Positions 32,625 to 41,362 of a DNA stretch of 41,362 bases are shown here, piece by piece. The position numbers were made by a program, and so were the translations under genes. Below the pieces are notes generated by a model. That model made no database searches, had not been told where the DNA came from, and was given only the letters and a program-made list of their open reading frames with translations. Origin of the DNA: an uncultured Chthonomonas sp. (GTDB taxonomy: Bacteria; Armatimonadota; Chthonomonadetes; Chthonomonadales; CAJBBX01); assembly GCA_903885605.1 (NCBI GenBank), contig CAISJD010000105.1, positions 1 to 41,362 of the forward strand, given 5' to 3'. The stretch's first letter is position 1. Each line of letters starts with the position of its first letter.

Positions 32625-33616
32625 GCGCCGACGTCACGGCCGCCCAGGCGGCTCCGGCAACCACGGGGCCTATCACCGACGTCAGCTACCGCGGCTACGA
32701 CGGCCCGATCTGCACGCGCCGCTTTCGCTGGGCGCCCATCGCGCTGGCCCTGATGCGCGGCGCGCTCCGGAAGTGGTGGTTCTGGCTGGTGTTCCTGCTC
32801 TCGCTCGGCCCCTACTTCTTCTTCGCCTTCATGATGTACATCCAGGATCGCGTGGCCGGGCCCAACAACCCCATGGGAGGGATGCTGGTCTCGGCGGATC
32901 CCGCCACGCGTTTCCCCATGCTCTTCTTCACGGTGCTGGACGCGCACCTCCTGGGGCTCATGGTGCTGGGCCTGCTCGTCGGCGCCGCCAGCATCGCCGA
33001 CGATAACAAGACCAACGCGTTGCTGGTCTATCTGTCGAAGCCGATCCGCAAGGCCGATTACGTGGCCGGGAAGTGGATGGGCGTCTTCGGCGTGGTCTTC
33101 ATGGCGGCCGCCCTGCCTTCGCTGCTGCTCTACCTCTACTGTTTCTTCACTTATGTGGGCGTCGGCTTCCTGAAGAACGATCCCTGGCTGCTCTTCCAGT
33201 TGCTGGGCGCCTGCGCCGTGGCGGCGGCTGGGCTGGCCAGCATGATGGTGGGCATCAGCGCATGGTGCCGGTCGGCGCTGATTGCCGGCGCTGCACAGGC
33301 CGGGGCCTACGTCGGCTCCGGAGTGGTATCGGGCATCCTCTGGCTACTCCTCTACCATGGCGACCTCACGGTCAAGGGCTTCTGGCCGCCGGTGCTGCAG
33401 CATGCGTCCATCGGAGGCGTCATCAGCGCCGTCATGTGGCGCGTGCTGGACGCCACGGTGACGCAGACCACGATGCACCGCGGACGCGGGATTGAGCAGG
33501 TCACCCTTCAGCAGCCGGACCTGTGGCTGATGCTTGGGGCCTACGCGGCGCTGATCGTGGCCGGGATCGTCGCCGCGCGCATGCGCATTCGAGCCGTCGA
33601 GGTGGTGCGAGGGTGA
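32621..33616 (+). CDS. ABC-2 type transporter permease, first pair
   Basis: A 331-residue membrane protein with about six hydrophobic segments, e.g. FWLVFLLSLGPYFFFAFMMYI and LLGLMVLGLLVGAASIADD, then LLVYLSKPIRKADYVAGKW, the cytoplasmic loop typical of ABC-2 permeases of the YhaP/GldF kind. The start is TTG 32621 inside the ATPase stop (TTGA), supported by GGAGG at 32609-32613. It is the transmembrane partner of the upstream ATPase and is coupled in turn to the second ATPase by GTGA. Confidence 0.85.
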   Translation: MSADVTAAQAAPATTGPITDVSYRGYDGPICTRRFRWAPIALALMRGALRKWWFWLVFLLSLGPYFFFAFMMYIQDRVAGPNNPMGGMLVSADPATRFPMLFFTVLDAHLLGLMVLGLLVGAASIADDNKTNALLVYLSKPIRKADYVAGKWMGVFGVVFMAAALPSLLLYLYCFFTYVGVGFLKNDPWLLFQLLGACAVAAAGLASMMVGISAWCRSALIAGAAQAGAYVGSGVVSGILWLLLYHGDLTVKGFWPPVLQHASIGGVISAVMWRVLDATVTQTTMHRGRGIEQVTLQQPDLWLMLGAYAALIVAGIVAARMRIRAVEVVRG

Positions 33617-34533
33617 TCGAACTGGCGAGGGCGTCGCGCTGGTACGGCCAGGTGATCGGGATCAACGATATCACGTTCACGGTCGGCGCGGGCATCACGG
33701 CCCTTCTTGGACCCAACGGAGCGGGGAAGTCCACCGTGCTGAAGCTGGTGACGGGGCAATTGCGCCCTTCCTCCGGCTCCGTGTCGGTCTTCGGCAAGCG
33801 GCCGTTCGCCAATCCCGGCGTGCTGCGCCAGGTCGGCTACTGCCCCGAGGTCGAGAACTGCTACGAGGAAATGTCCGGCCGGGGGTTCATTGACCTGATG
33901 GACGTGCTGGCGGGGTTGCCTCCCAAGGGACGCGCCGACCGCGTGAACTCCTCCATGGAGCGCACCGGCATCCTCTACGCCGCCGAGCGCAAGGTGGGCG
34001 GCTATTCCAAGGGGATGCGCCAGCGCCTCAAGGTCTCACAGGCCATCCTGCACGATCCGGCGGTACTCATCTTGGACGAGCCCCTGAACGGCCTGGACCC
34101 GGTGGGGCGCCGAGAGATGTCGCTCCTCTTCCAGGGGCTCGCGGCAGAGGGCAAGTGCGTGGTGGTGAGCAGTCACATCCTCTACGAGGTGGAGCAGCTC
34201 ACGCACAACATCCTCCTCATGCACCGCGGCCGCCTGCGCGCCCAGGGCGATATCTACGGTATCCGCTCGTTGATCGACCTGCACCCGCACCATGTCTTGA
34301 TCCGATGCGACCGCCCGCGCGACCTGGCCCGCGGGCTGCTGGCCGAGAGCTACGTCATCAGCGCCAAGGTGGACGAAGCCGCCGGCGGCTCGGTGGAGAT
34401 CGAGACCCGGGCGCCGGATGCGCTCTATCGTGCGCTGCCGGAGATCGTCATCGGCCTTGGCGTGGTGGTCGCCGGCTTCGAGTCGCCGGACAACAACCTG
34501 GAAGCCGTCTTCCGGTACCTCGTCAATGAGTGA
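33613..34533 (+). CDS. ABC-2 type transporter ATPase, second pair
   Basis: A 306-residue ATPase: Walker A GPNGAGKS (33-40), signature YSKGMRQR, Walker B LILDEPLNGLDP, H-loop SSHILYEVE, and a C-terminal accessory domain. It is clearly related to the ATPase at 31710 but diverged, so the two pairs are probably an old duplication. The start is GTG 33613 overlapping the permease stop (GTGA); a longer frame upstream is antisense-like noise in the permease gene. It may pair with the permease at 34578 or combine with both. Confidence 0.92.
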   Translation: MIELARASRWYGQVIGINDITFTVGAGITALLGPNGAGKSTVLKLVTGQLRPSSGSVSVFGKRPFANPGVLRQVGYCPEVENCYEEMSGRGFIDLMDVLAGLPPKGRADRVNSSMERTGILYAAERKVGGYSKGMRQRLKVSQAILHDPAVLILDEPLNGLDPVGRREMSLLFQGLAAEGKCVVVSSHILYEVEQLTHNILLMHRGRLRAQGDIYGIRSLIDLHPHHVLIRCDRPRDLARGLLAESYVISAKVDEAAGGSVEIETRAPDALYRALPEIVIGLGVVVAGFESPDNNLEAVFRYLVNE

Positions 34534-34577
34534 GGGCGCATCGCCGACCGTGCGCCGCTCGTACCTGGGGAGCGCCC

Positions 34578-35726
34578 ATGGCTGACCTGTATATCCTGCG
34601 CAACGCGCTCCTCGACCTGGCCAGGCCCGCCCGCCTGCTGGTCTGCGGCCTGCTGGTGCTCGCGCCCGCCGGAGTGGCCCTGCTCATCCGAGGGGTGGGA
34701 CGGGGTAGCTTCGACGGCATAGCCACCTACGACACGCTGGCGGCGCTACTCGTCTTCGGCTTCGTGCTGGTCATCCTTTCGGTGGTCTTCGGAACGGGCG
34801 TCATCACTCGGGAGATCGAGCAGAAGACCATCGTCTACCTGCTGACACGTCCCATCGCCCGCTGGCGCATCCTGCTGATGAAGTACCTGGCGGCGGCGCT
34901 GGCCGTCACGGTGACCGTTGAGGTGTCAGTCCTCCTGCTGGCGGCGGCGACTACCGCGCCCAGGGAAGTCTCGGGCGCCGTCGAGGTCCGCGCGGTCTCG
35001 CTCCGAGACAGGGCCCAGTTCGTCAAGGCCCTGCAGTTCCCGCCCAACTCCGTCATGCAGCTGGTTCGCGACAACCTGTCGGAGCAGACGCTGCGAGATG
35101 TCGATGGGTGGGACTCCGGCGGCATCTTGCGTCGCGGCCTGGTGCGCGGCGTGCTGCGCGACGTGAACCGCCTCATCAATGGTCCGCTGATCTACACCGA
35201 GGCGACGTTCGGCAACGTCCAACTGCAGGACGACACGCGGCAGCTCATGTCCGCGAAGCCGCGTGGGGTTGCCCTGCGGCGGGCCAACCGCTGGCTTCTC
35301 GAGGACGGCTTGCCCGACTACCTTTACCGGAGCCGCACCACGGGCATGCGGCTGGGGCGTGACCTGCTGATCCTGCCCATCGGCGCGCTGGCCTACACGG
35401 CGCTCTTCCTGCTCCTGGCAGCGCTCATCCGGCGCGCCCTCATCGCCGGGTTGCTCTTCGCCTTCGGCTGGGAGAGCTGGGTGCCCATGACCAGCGGCAA
35501 GTTCCAGATGCTCTCCATCATGAGCTACCTCCGCACGCTGGCCCCGCATGCCAAGGTCGATGCCGCCTCGGTCGACCTGACGTTCCTGCTGCAGATGCTC
35601 ACGCCCGAGGCCATCCCGGTGCGCGTGGCTTGGGGCGCCCTGATAGGCATCATCGTGGTGGGGCTGGGCACGGCGTTGCTGGTCTTCTCGCTGAAGGAGT
35701 ACGTGCCGGGCGAGGGTGACGGGTGA
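34578..35726 (+). CDS. ABC-2 type transporter permease, second pair, with large extramembrane domain
   Basis: A 382-residue permease. Two or three hydrophobic segments come first (LLVCGLLVLAPAGVALLI, ALLVFGFVLVILSVVFGTG, which is followed by the EIEQKTIVYLLTRPIARW loop). A soluble insert follows at about residues 130-260 (SLRDRAQFVKALQFPPNS through RANRWLLEDGLPDYLY), probably outside the membrane, then more membrane helices. ATG 34578 has GGGGAG at 34567-34572; an earlier GTG 34530 overlaps the ATPase stop but lacks such a site. The GTG of glnD overlaps its stop (GTGA). Confidence 0.82.
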   Translation: MADLYILRNALLDLARPARLLVCGLLVLAPAGVALLIRGVGRGSFDGIATYDTLAALLVFGFVLVILSVVFGTGVITREIEQKTIVYLLTRPIARWRILLMKYLAAALAVTVTVEVSVLLLAAATTAPREVSGAVEVRAVSLRDRAQFVKALQFPPNSVMQLVRDNLSEQTLRDVDGWDSGGILRRGLVRGVLRDVNRLINGPLIYTEATFGNVQLQDDTRQLMSAKPRGVALRRANRWLLEDGLPDYLYRSRTTGMRLGRDLLILPIGALAYTALFLLLAALIRRALIAGLLFAFGWESWVPMTSGKFQMLSIMSYLRTLAPHAKVDAASVDLTFLLQMLTPEAIPVRVAWGALIGIIVVGLGTALLVFSLKEYVPGEGDG

Positions 35727-38374
35727 GCGATCGGCCCATGGACCTTCGCGCCGGCGTTGTGAAGGAGTTGGCACAGACGCTCAAGGCCGAGCGCGAGGCG
35801 CTTGCCGCGCAGGTCCGGGCGGGAGCCGGCGGGCTGGCCACCGCCGCGTCGTACAGCGATCTGGTCGACTCGGTCATCCGGCGCATGCTCTCCATCGCCA
35901 TGGAGCGCGCGGGCAGCTCGCGCACTCCGGAGACGCTGCCCATGGCCGTGGTCGCCACCGGCGGGTACGGGCGCCGCGAGGTCTGTCCCTACTCCGACGT
36001 GGACCTGACCTTCATTCCGCACCGCGACGGAGACCCTGACCTCGACGCGATCATCAAGGAGCTCTTCAGCCTGGTGATGCACGTCTTCATCGACGGCAAC
36101 AAGGTCGAGGTGGGCTATGCCTACCGTCTGATGGACGACTGCGCCGCGCTGGACCACCAGACCACGTCGGGCCTGCTGGACGCCCGCCTCGTGGCCGGCA
36201 GCCAGAGGCTCTTCATCCAGTTCGAGGACGCCTTCTGGTCCTCGTTCAACGCCACCAGCTTCATCTTCGAGAAGCTCGAGGAGCGCCGGGCGCAGCACGT
36301 CTCGGAGGGCGGCACGCCCTGGACCGTGGAGCCCAACCTCAAGTCCGGCGTAGGCGGCCTCCGGGACCTGCACGCCGCCGTCTGGGTCTCCCAGGCCAGC
36401 CAGGCCCTGGAGGCCGCCCGCGCGCGCGGCGACAGGGCATGGGAGGTCCTCAGCCGCCAGGGCGGAATGCTGCGTGGTGAGGTGGAGGATATCCGCGCCG
36501 CCAAGGAGTTCCTCTTCTGCACGCGTAACGCCCTGCACGTCCTCGCCGGCCGCGAGCTCGACCAGCTCAACGTTGACCGCCAGGAGGACGTGGCCGCCAT
36601 GCTCGGCTATGTCGAGGAGCCGGGCGAGGGCTCTATGCCGCCATTCCAGCGCTTTATGCGCGACCTCTACCGGCACATGTCGGCCGTACACCGGATCGGC
36701 TTGGACGTGGCGTCGCACGTCGAGCGCGGCAGGCTCGTCCTGGGAGTGGGGCTGGACTGCGTGGGAAGGGCCGTGACCCCTGCACAGGTGCTGCTCGGCG
36801 CTGTGGAGCCGGACTGGATGGTGATGGCCTTCGAGCTCGCGCAACGCTACGACCTGGGCTTCACCGCCGAACTGGACCGGGCCATCGTCGCCTCCGTCGC
36901 CGCCGACCCGGTCTGTGCGGCGCCTGCGGTTGCGGGAGAGGCGTTCACCCGGATGCTCGCCTCCGGCCGCCCCTGCTTCCGGGTCCTGCAGCACATGGCG
37001 GAGATCGGCCTCCTGGGCTGGCTCCTGCCCGAGTTCGGCGAGGTGATGGGCCTTGTGCCGTTCGACTCCGCGCATGACTTCACCGTGGGCCAACACTCGC
37101 TCTATGTCGTCCGCTTCGTTGATGAGCTTCTGGATAAGGGCGGACCCGACGCCCTGAGGGAACTGCGCCAGATATGCGCCGAGTTGCCGCACCGCGAGTG
37201 CCTCTACATGGCCGCCCTGCTGCATGACGTGGGCAAGATCGGCACCGACCGGCCCCACGCCGACAGCGGAGCCGACGCCGCCCGCCGCGTTTGCGCCCGG
37301 CTGGGCTGGTCCGAGGAGGCCGGGGAGACTGTGGCATTCCTCGTGCAGCACCACCTGCGCATGGCCGAACTGTCGGGCCTGCACGACCTGACGCTGGACA
37401 GCACGATCCAGCGCTTCGTTGACGTCGTGTCCGACGTCGATCGCCTCCAGATGCTCTACCTCCTCACCTACGCCGATACGCGAGCCGTCGGCGCGGGCGT
37501 CTGGACCGATGTCAAGGCCCGGTTCCTCCGAGACCTCTACCGGCGAGCCGACCAGGCCCTGGCCGGCGATCTGACGGACGACATGGACCCGGCCGGCCTC
37601 ATCCGGGCGCGCAAGCATCTGGTCCGCGAGCTGGCGGTGGACAACCTGCCCGCACCCGAGGTGGAGGCTCACGTGGCCGGCCTGCCGGGTTCCTACATGC
37701 TCAACACCAGCTTCGAGGAGATCGCGCTCCACATCGGCCTGGCCCGGGGCGCACGCCGGGGCGCTCCCGGCGTTGCTTTCCACGATCCGCGCGGCGCGGG
37801 CTACACCGAGGTAACGGTCTGCGCGCTGGATGAGCCTCGGCCGGGCCTCCTCGCCAAGATCGCCGGGGCGCTCTACGCGGCCGATCTGGCGGTCCACAGC
37901 GCCCAGGTCTTCACCCGCGTGTCGGGCGACGAGCGTATTGCCTTTGATACCCTCTTCGTGGACTTCCGCGGCCGCCAACTGACGCCCGGCAAGCGGAAGG
38001 AGGTGTCGGACCACGTCACCGCCGTCCTCACCGGCGCCGTCGCTGTGGCGGACCTGGTCTCGCGCAAGCGGCGCAAGGCCCGTCCGTTTGTCGCCGATGA
38101 GACCGCCGTCCACCACATGCGCGGCGAGGGTTTTTCCCTGGTGCAGGTGGCGTCGCAGGACCTGCAGGCCACGCTCTACCGAGTGGCCGAGGCCCTGGCG
38201 GCGTTGGGGTGGGATATCCTGAGCGCCCGCGTTTCGGTGTTCAAGAACAAGGCCCGGGGTAACTTCTACGTCAAGGGCGCCCTGGGCCTAGATCCCGCGC
38301 AGGCGGCTGCCATGCTTCGGAAGGCCCTGCACGCCGGCGCCCACGGCCCTGCCGCGCCGGCAGAGGAGAGGTGA
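35723..38374 (+). CDS. glnD: PII uridylyltransferase / uridylyl-removing enzyme
   Basis: An 883-residue sensor of glutamine that adds or removes UMP on PII protein. Order of domains: nucleotidyltransferase with GGYGRREVCPYSDVDL (80-95; metal Asp92 and Asp94), the GlnD signature EPNLKSGVGGLRDLHAAVW, an HD domain (LLHDVGKIGTD, His501-Asp502) for UMP removal, and two ACT domains beginning near residues 694 and 804 for glutamine binding. The length is normal and all parts are present. It is translationally coupled to the ABC-2 permease, an unusual neighbour; no glnB, amt or glnA is in the window. Confidence 0.95.
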   Translation: MSDRPMDLRAGVVKELAQTLKAEREALAAQVRAGAGGLATAASYSDLVDSVIRRMLSIAMERAGSSRTPETLPMAVVATGGYGRREVCPYSDVDLTFIPHRDGDPDLDAIIKELFSLVMHVFIDGNKVEVGYAYRLMDDCAALDHQTTSGLLDARLVAGSQRLFIQFEDAFWSSFNATSFIFEKLEERRAQHVSEGGTPWTVEPNLKSGVGGLRDLHAAVWVSQASQALEAARARGDRAWEVLSRQGGMLRGEVEDIRAAKEFLFCTRNALHVLAGRELDQLNVDRQEDVAAMLGYVEEPGEGSMPPFQRFMRDLYRHMSAVHRIGLDVASHVERGRLVLGVGLDCVGRAVTPAQVLLGAVEPDWMVMAFELAQRYDLGFTAELDRAIVASVAADPVCAAPAVAGEAFTRMLASGRPCFRVLQHMAEIGLLGWLLPEFGEVMGLVPFDSAHDFTVGQHSLYVVRFVDELLDKGGPDALRELRQICAELPHRECLYMAALLHDVGKIGTDRPHADSGADAARRVCARLGWSEEAGETVAFLVQHHLRMAELSGLHDLTLDSTIQRFVDVVSDVDRLQMLYLLTYADTRAVGAGVWTDVKARFLRDLYRRADQALAGDLTDDMDPAGLIRARKHLVRELAVDNLPAPEVEAHVAGLPGSYMLNTSFEEIALHIGLARGARRGAPGVAFHDPRGAGYTEVTVCALDEPRPGLLAKIAGALYAADLAVHSAQVFTRVSGDERIAFDTLFVDFRGRQLTPGKRKEVSDHVTAVLTGAVAVADLVSRKRRKARPFVADETAVHHMRGEGFSLVQVASQDLQATLYRVAEALAALGWDILSARVSVFKNKARGNFYVKGALGLDPAQAAAMLRKALHAGAHGPAAPAEER

Positions 38375-38378
38375 GCCC

Positions 38379-39386
38379 ATGCTGGAACTGACCAGCCCCA
38401 TCTGTGTCGCAGGACTGAGTTTCCGCAACCGGATCGTCATGCCGCCCATGGTGCGCATGTCGCCGCTGATGCCGCCCGAGGTGGTGGGCGTGGACGGCTC
38501 GGTGACCCCCGCAGTGGTGGAGCATTACCGGCTCCGCGCGGCCGCAGGCACAAGCCTCATCATAGTCGAGGCGACCTGCGTTGACCCGACCGGCCGCGCC
38601 TGGTGCAATGGCCTTAACCTCACCGACGACACCCACATCGAGGGCATGGCAAGGATCGCGGAGGCCATCAGCGCTGAGGGATGCGTGCCGGGCATCCAGC
38701 TCGTGCATGGCGGCCCGCAGTGCGACCCGGCGGCCTGCGGCGGCGTGACCTTCGGCCCGTCGCGGGTGGCTCCCAGCAAGTCCGCGCAGCGCCCGCGCGC
38801 CGTCACGCCGGACGAGATCGCCGCGATCACGGATCGCTTTACCGCAGCTGCGCGACGCTCCGTGGCGGCTGGGTACCGGCTCCTGGACGTGCATGGCGCG
38901 CACGGCTACCTGCTGGACAGCTTCCTCTCACCGGTCCGCAACACCCGCGACGATGAGTACGGCGGCACGCCCGAGAACCGCCGCCGGTTCATGTGCGACG
39001 TGGTGCGCCGCATGGCGATGGAGGCCGGCGACGCGGCGCTCACGGCCTGCCGGATCAGCCTCTTCAACAAGCTCGCCGATGGGTTCACGCCGGCCGACCT
39101 GCTCGACCTCGCAGCCGCGCTGGTCCAGTCGGGGGCGCAGGTGATCGACCTCAGCACCGACGGCGCGCTGAAGCCGTTGCCGGGCTCCGACCAGACGCTG
39201 GGACAGGCGTTGCGGGCGCATGTCCGGGCGCCGGTGATCCTCGCCGGAGAGCTTCAGGACCCGCAGAACGCCCAGGCAGCGCTGGCAGGTGGCCACGCCG
39301 ACTTCGTGGCCGTAGGGCGCGGCATGCTCTGGGACGCCGCCTGGGCCTCGACGGCGGCCTCCTCGGTGACGCCGTCGCAGGACTGA
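38379..39386 (+). CDS. NADH:flavin oxidoreductase, Old Yellow Enzyme family
   Basis: A 335-residue FMN TIM-barrel reductase. It begins LTSPICVAGLSFRNRIVMPPM, contains HGAHGYLLDSFLSPVRNTRDDEYGG (substrate/FMN region with the HxxH pair) and ENRRRFMCDVV, and ends with VAVGRGML at the FMN-phosphate site. It is a single-domain type without the Fe-S and FAD domains of 2,4-dienoyl-CoA reductase. Such enzymes reduce alkenes next to electron-withdrawing groups. It starts 4 nt after the glnD stop, with GAGGTGA upstream, and so is probably the last gene of that operon. Substrate unknown. Confidence 0.88.
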   Translation: MLELTSPICVAGLSFRNRIVMPPMVRMSPLMPPEVVGVDGSVTPAVVEHYRLRAAAGTSLIIVEATCVDPTGRAWCNGLNLTDDTHIEGMARIAEAISAEGCVPGIQLVHGGPQCDPAACGGVTFGPSRVAPSKSAQRPRAVTPDEIAAITDRFTAAARRSVAAGYRLLDVHGAHGYLLDSFLSPVRNTRDDEYGGTPENRRRFMCDVVRRMAMEAGDAALTACRISLFNKLADGFTPADLLDLAAALVQSGAQVIDLSTDGALKPLPGSDQTLGQALRAHVRAPVILAGELQDPQNAQAALAGGHADFVAVGRGMLWDAAWASTAASSVTPSQD

Positions 39387-39464
39387 GGGCCCCGGCCCCC
39401 GGCTAGCCCGGCTTCCGCAGTTAGGCCCCGAATCCGGTAGTCCGGTGATCTTAACTAGGCTACA

Positions 39465-41262
39465 GATGTCTGTGCGAAGTCTACACTACATCCTCGGTGA
39501 TTCTCAGCTGCTCCGGCAGCCTCATTCGGAGGCGTTCGAGCAGCACATGCTGGTGTTTGGTGGGCTGTGCGATGCAGCGCCGACGAATGGCGGGGCCGGC
39601 GCTCGTGGGCATCACTACGTCTACCATGTGGATCTGGGCGATCTCGTCGAAGACCTTCCGGGGCTCGTCACCCAGGCCTGCGGCGTTGACCAGTTGCCCC
39701 AGCGTCTTCCACAGCACGAACGCGAGGAAGCAGACCAGGATGTGGGCCTGCACGCGCCTCTCGGTCTGGTGCCAGATCGGCCTCAGTCCGAGGTCGGTCT
39801 TGTGTAAACGGAACGCGGACTCCGCCTCGGTCAGTTGGATGTAGGCGCGCCAGAGGTCTTCGGCCGTCCAGTCCGTGACGTTGCTTCTCAGGACATAGCA
39901 GCCCTCGCTCAGTTCGGCCCACGCGCGCCACTCATCGACCTTCAGCCACGCCACACGCGCGCGGCCCGCATCGTCGGCGGTAACGTTGACATCGAACAGG
40001 CCGGCAGCCCTGCTGTTCGCCGAGAGCAGGCGACCCACGCTGCGGTTCACAGCATCGGGCTTGAGCCGCTTGGACGCGCAACGCGCACAGATGCGCTCCA
40101 GGCCCGCCTCGATCCGGGCCTCAAAGCGCGCGTGCATCGCGCACTCCTTCTCTCGACGGTCGGCACTCCGGCAGAGGATGAACACCTCGGAGCCGTCCGG
40201 TGTTGGGCAGAGCTTCACCTCAAGGCCTTCCCGGACCGTCTGCCAGTCGCCGCTCGCAAGCGCTTCCTCGTGCTGCTTGAGCCGGCTCCTCGGCGTACCG
40301 AGGATGTAACGACGGTCACCCGAACGCAGGAACTGCAGGTTCTTGTCCGACACCATGCCGCGATCCATCACCCAGATGCGGTTCGACTTCCCGTACCGCT
40401 CCTCAACCACCGGTACGATCTCCTGCACGGTGGTGACGTCCGACCGGTTCCCATCGAACACCTCGTATGCCAGCGGCATGCCGCATCGGCTCACCACCAG
40501 CGCGATGCATACCTGTTTGCAGTCGGGGCGATGGTCGCGAGAGTAGCCGCGCCTGGCCTGAGGATTTGCCTCGGCCTGACCTTCGAAGTACGTCGACGTC
40601 ATGTCGTACAGCAGCAGATCGTAGTCCAGGGCGAACAGGTCGCCCATACGCTGCTTCAGAAACACCTCCAGCGAGCGCTTGTGCGGGAGCAGGGCGTCCA
40701 GCGCGCGGTACAGCCGGTCATCGTTCACACGCCGTTCGGGGACGCCCAGCAGGTCGGTAAGCGCCGTCCATTCGTACAGGTGCTCGGCGATGTGGAGTTC
40801 GCTTGACGGTTGGCAGAACCGGCAGAGAACGAGGATGAGGGACATGATCGACCAGGGCACCTCCTCGCGCCCGCCGGGGTGGACGGCTTCGAGGAACTCG
40901 ACCAACTTCAGCTTGTGGACCAACTGCAGGCCGAGCCACCACCCTCCGAACTCGCGGCGCCTCTCCGCGCGCACATGGGCGGTATCCACAAGCGCCCACT
41001 CCGGCTCCAGGTCTTCCTCGAAGAGCTGGTACTGGAAGACCCCCGTCCGGTCCTCCGCGGCGGCTTTCAGCCCTTCACGTTGCCGGCGGGTCAACTCGCC
41101 CAGGTACGCGACCACGCGCTGCCGGGGACCGTTCGCGGTCCGGTAGCTCTCGACGAGTTGCCAGTACACATAGGCGTTGCCACGCCGGGTCCGCCGACAC
41201 TTTCGCAGGTACATGCCGCCAGTATGGCCAATCCCCAGAGGCCGGCGTGTCTACACTACATC
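39465..41262 (-). mobile_element. IS1634-like insertion sequence, ends approximate
   Basis: About 1.8 kb around an intact transposase gene on the minus strand. The ends are not certain. GATGTCTGTG at 39465-39474 on the plus strand resembles, as an imperfect inverted copy, GATGTAGTG on the minus strand at 41254-41262. In addition, the 14-mer GTCTACACTACATC occurs in direct orientation at 39479-39492 (covering the transposase stop) and 41249-41262. A separate 7-bp inverted repeat, GTGATCT/AGATCAC, lies at 39445-39451/41315-41321. The flanks are too short to define a target duplication. Confidence 0.7.
39481..41214 (-). CDS. IS1634 family DDE transposase
   Basis: A 577-residue transposase, full length by appearance. 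The N-terminus (RRGNAYVYWQLVESYR...RQRVVAYLGEL) is typical of IS1634/IS4-type transposases. The DDE triad is Asp204 in LLLYDMTSTYFEG, Asp284 in WVMDRGMVSD, and Glu465 in EAESAFRLHKTDLGLRPIWH, followed by RRVQAHILVCFLAFVLWKTL. No frameshift or internal stop, so it may be active. It lies just after the glnD/OYE operon in the opposite direction. Only about 150 nt follow before the window end and hold nothing I can support. Confidence 0.92.
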   Translation of the reverse strand: MYLRKCRRTRRGNAYVYWQLVESYRTANGPRQRVVAYLGELTRRQREGLKAAAEDRTGVFQYQLFEEDLEPEWALVDTAHVRAERRREFGGWWLGLQLVHKLKLVEFLEAVHPGGREEVPWSIMSLILVLCRFCQPSSELHIAEHLYEWTALTDLLGVPERRVNDDRLYRALDALLPHKRSLEVFLKQRMGDLFALDYDLLLYDMTSTYFEGQAEANPQARRGYSRDHRPDCKQVCIALVVSRCGMPLAYEVFDGNRSDVTTVQEIVPVVEERYGKSNRIWVMDRGMVSDKNLQFLRSGDRRYILGTPRSRLKQHEEALASGDWQTVREGLEVKLCPTPDGSEVFILCRSADRREKECAMHARFEARIEAGLERICARCASKRLKPDAVNRSVGRLLSANSRAAGLFDVNVTADDAGRARVAWLKVDEWRAWAELSEGCYVLRSNVTDWTAEDLWRAYIQLTEAESAFRLHKTDLGLRPIWHQTERRVQAHILVCFLAFVLWKTLGQLVNAAGLGDEPRKVFDEIAQIHMVDVVMPTSAGPAIRRRCIAQPTKHQHVLLERLRMRLPEQLRITEDVV

Positions 41263-41362
41263 GCATTCCAGGCGTCGGCCACGCACGGCAACGGGCTCCG
41301 GCAAGGGCGCTCTGAGATCACTGCAAAATCGGGCGGCGATCAAACTGCGGAAGCGAGGCTAG

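Noticed and set aside
35525-38116. Very long open frame antisense to glnD (863 codons), with similar ones antisense to the pseudopilin/UroD and argF/argG genes
   Set aside because: High G+C suppresses stops on the opposite strand. The products are Ala/Gly/His/Arg-rich with no domains, while the plus strand encodes well-known enzymes.
41177-41362. Short plus-strand frame at the right edge
   Set aside because: Basic, low-complexity product overlapping the transposase start region; no homology visible and no ribosome site.

Overview
The window is about 41 kb of high-G+C bacterial chromosome, gene-dense, with many genes joined by ATGA, GTGA or TTGA overlaps. The best clue to its owner is the pseudopilin at 18466-19257. 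Its N-terminus ([10 protein letters not shown], then [14 protein letters not shown]) and its H-X9-DG motif are what I associate with Armatimonadota, where such genes are abundant. The GRE (glycyl-radical enzyme), Ech-type [NiFe] hydrogenase, tricorn protease and UroD-like enzyme fit an uncultured, probably anaerobic or facultative, member of that phylum or a close relative. This placement is inference.

Layout. 1-2.4 kb: end of a probable accA, an FrmB-like esterase, a GYF/TM2 membrane protein and a convergent sugar ABC permease. 2.5-4.7 kb: a pyruvate-formate-lyase-family GRE with its active-site Cys and radical Gly intact. 4.7-10.6 kb: amino-acid biosynthesis, with hisC-aroF on the minus strand diverging from argF-argG-argH on the plus strand. 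10.6-16.5 kb: a DUF4350 protein coupled to a MoxR ATPase, then two coupled half-transporters that look like one heterodimeric ABC exporter. 16.5-18.1 kb: a J-domain-like protein coupled to a HIRAN protein, flanked by imperfect 49-bp direct repeats. 18.2-19.5 kb: a pseudopilin behind a clear promoter and a structured leader with a possible 9-codon leader peptide, plus a small Gly/Ser-rich membrane protein. 19.6-24.1 kb: a UroD-like protein and a full-length tricorn protease. 24.1-29.3 kb: a complete six-gene Ech hydrogenase (echABCDEF) starting 3 nt after the tricorn stop. 29.3-31.6 kb: a VOC protein and a long-chain acyl-CoA synthetase. 31.7-38.4 kb: two ATPase/ABC-2 permease pairs running into glnD. 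38.4-39.4 kb: an Old Yellow Enzyme-family reductase. 39.4-41.3 kb: an IS1634-like element on the minus strand.

How the genes work together. hisC-aroF and argFGH form an amino-acid block around a shared 146-bp divergent control region that contains three inverted repeats. The Ech complex would couple ferredoxin oxidation to H2 formation and ion pumping (or the reverse), matching an anaerobic lifestyle that could also use the GRE. No GRE activase, no NiFe maturation (hyp) genes, no sugar-binding protein and no Hsp70 partner lie in the window, so those partners must be elsewhere.

I saw no tRNA, rRNA or CRISPR array. The least explained parts are the pseudopilin leader, the repeat-flanked J/HIRAN pair and the tricorn-Ech linkage.
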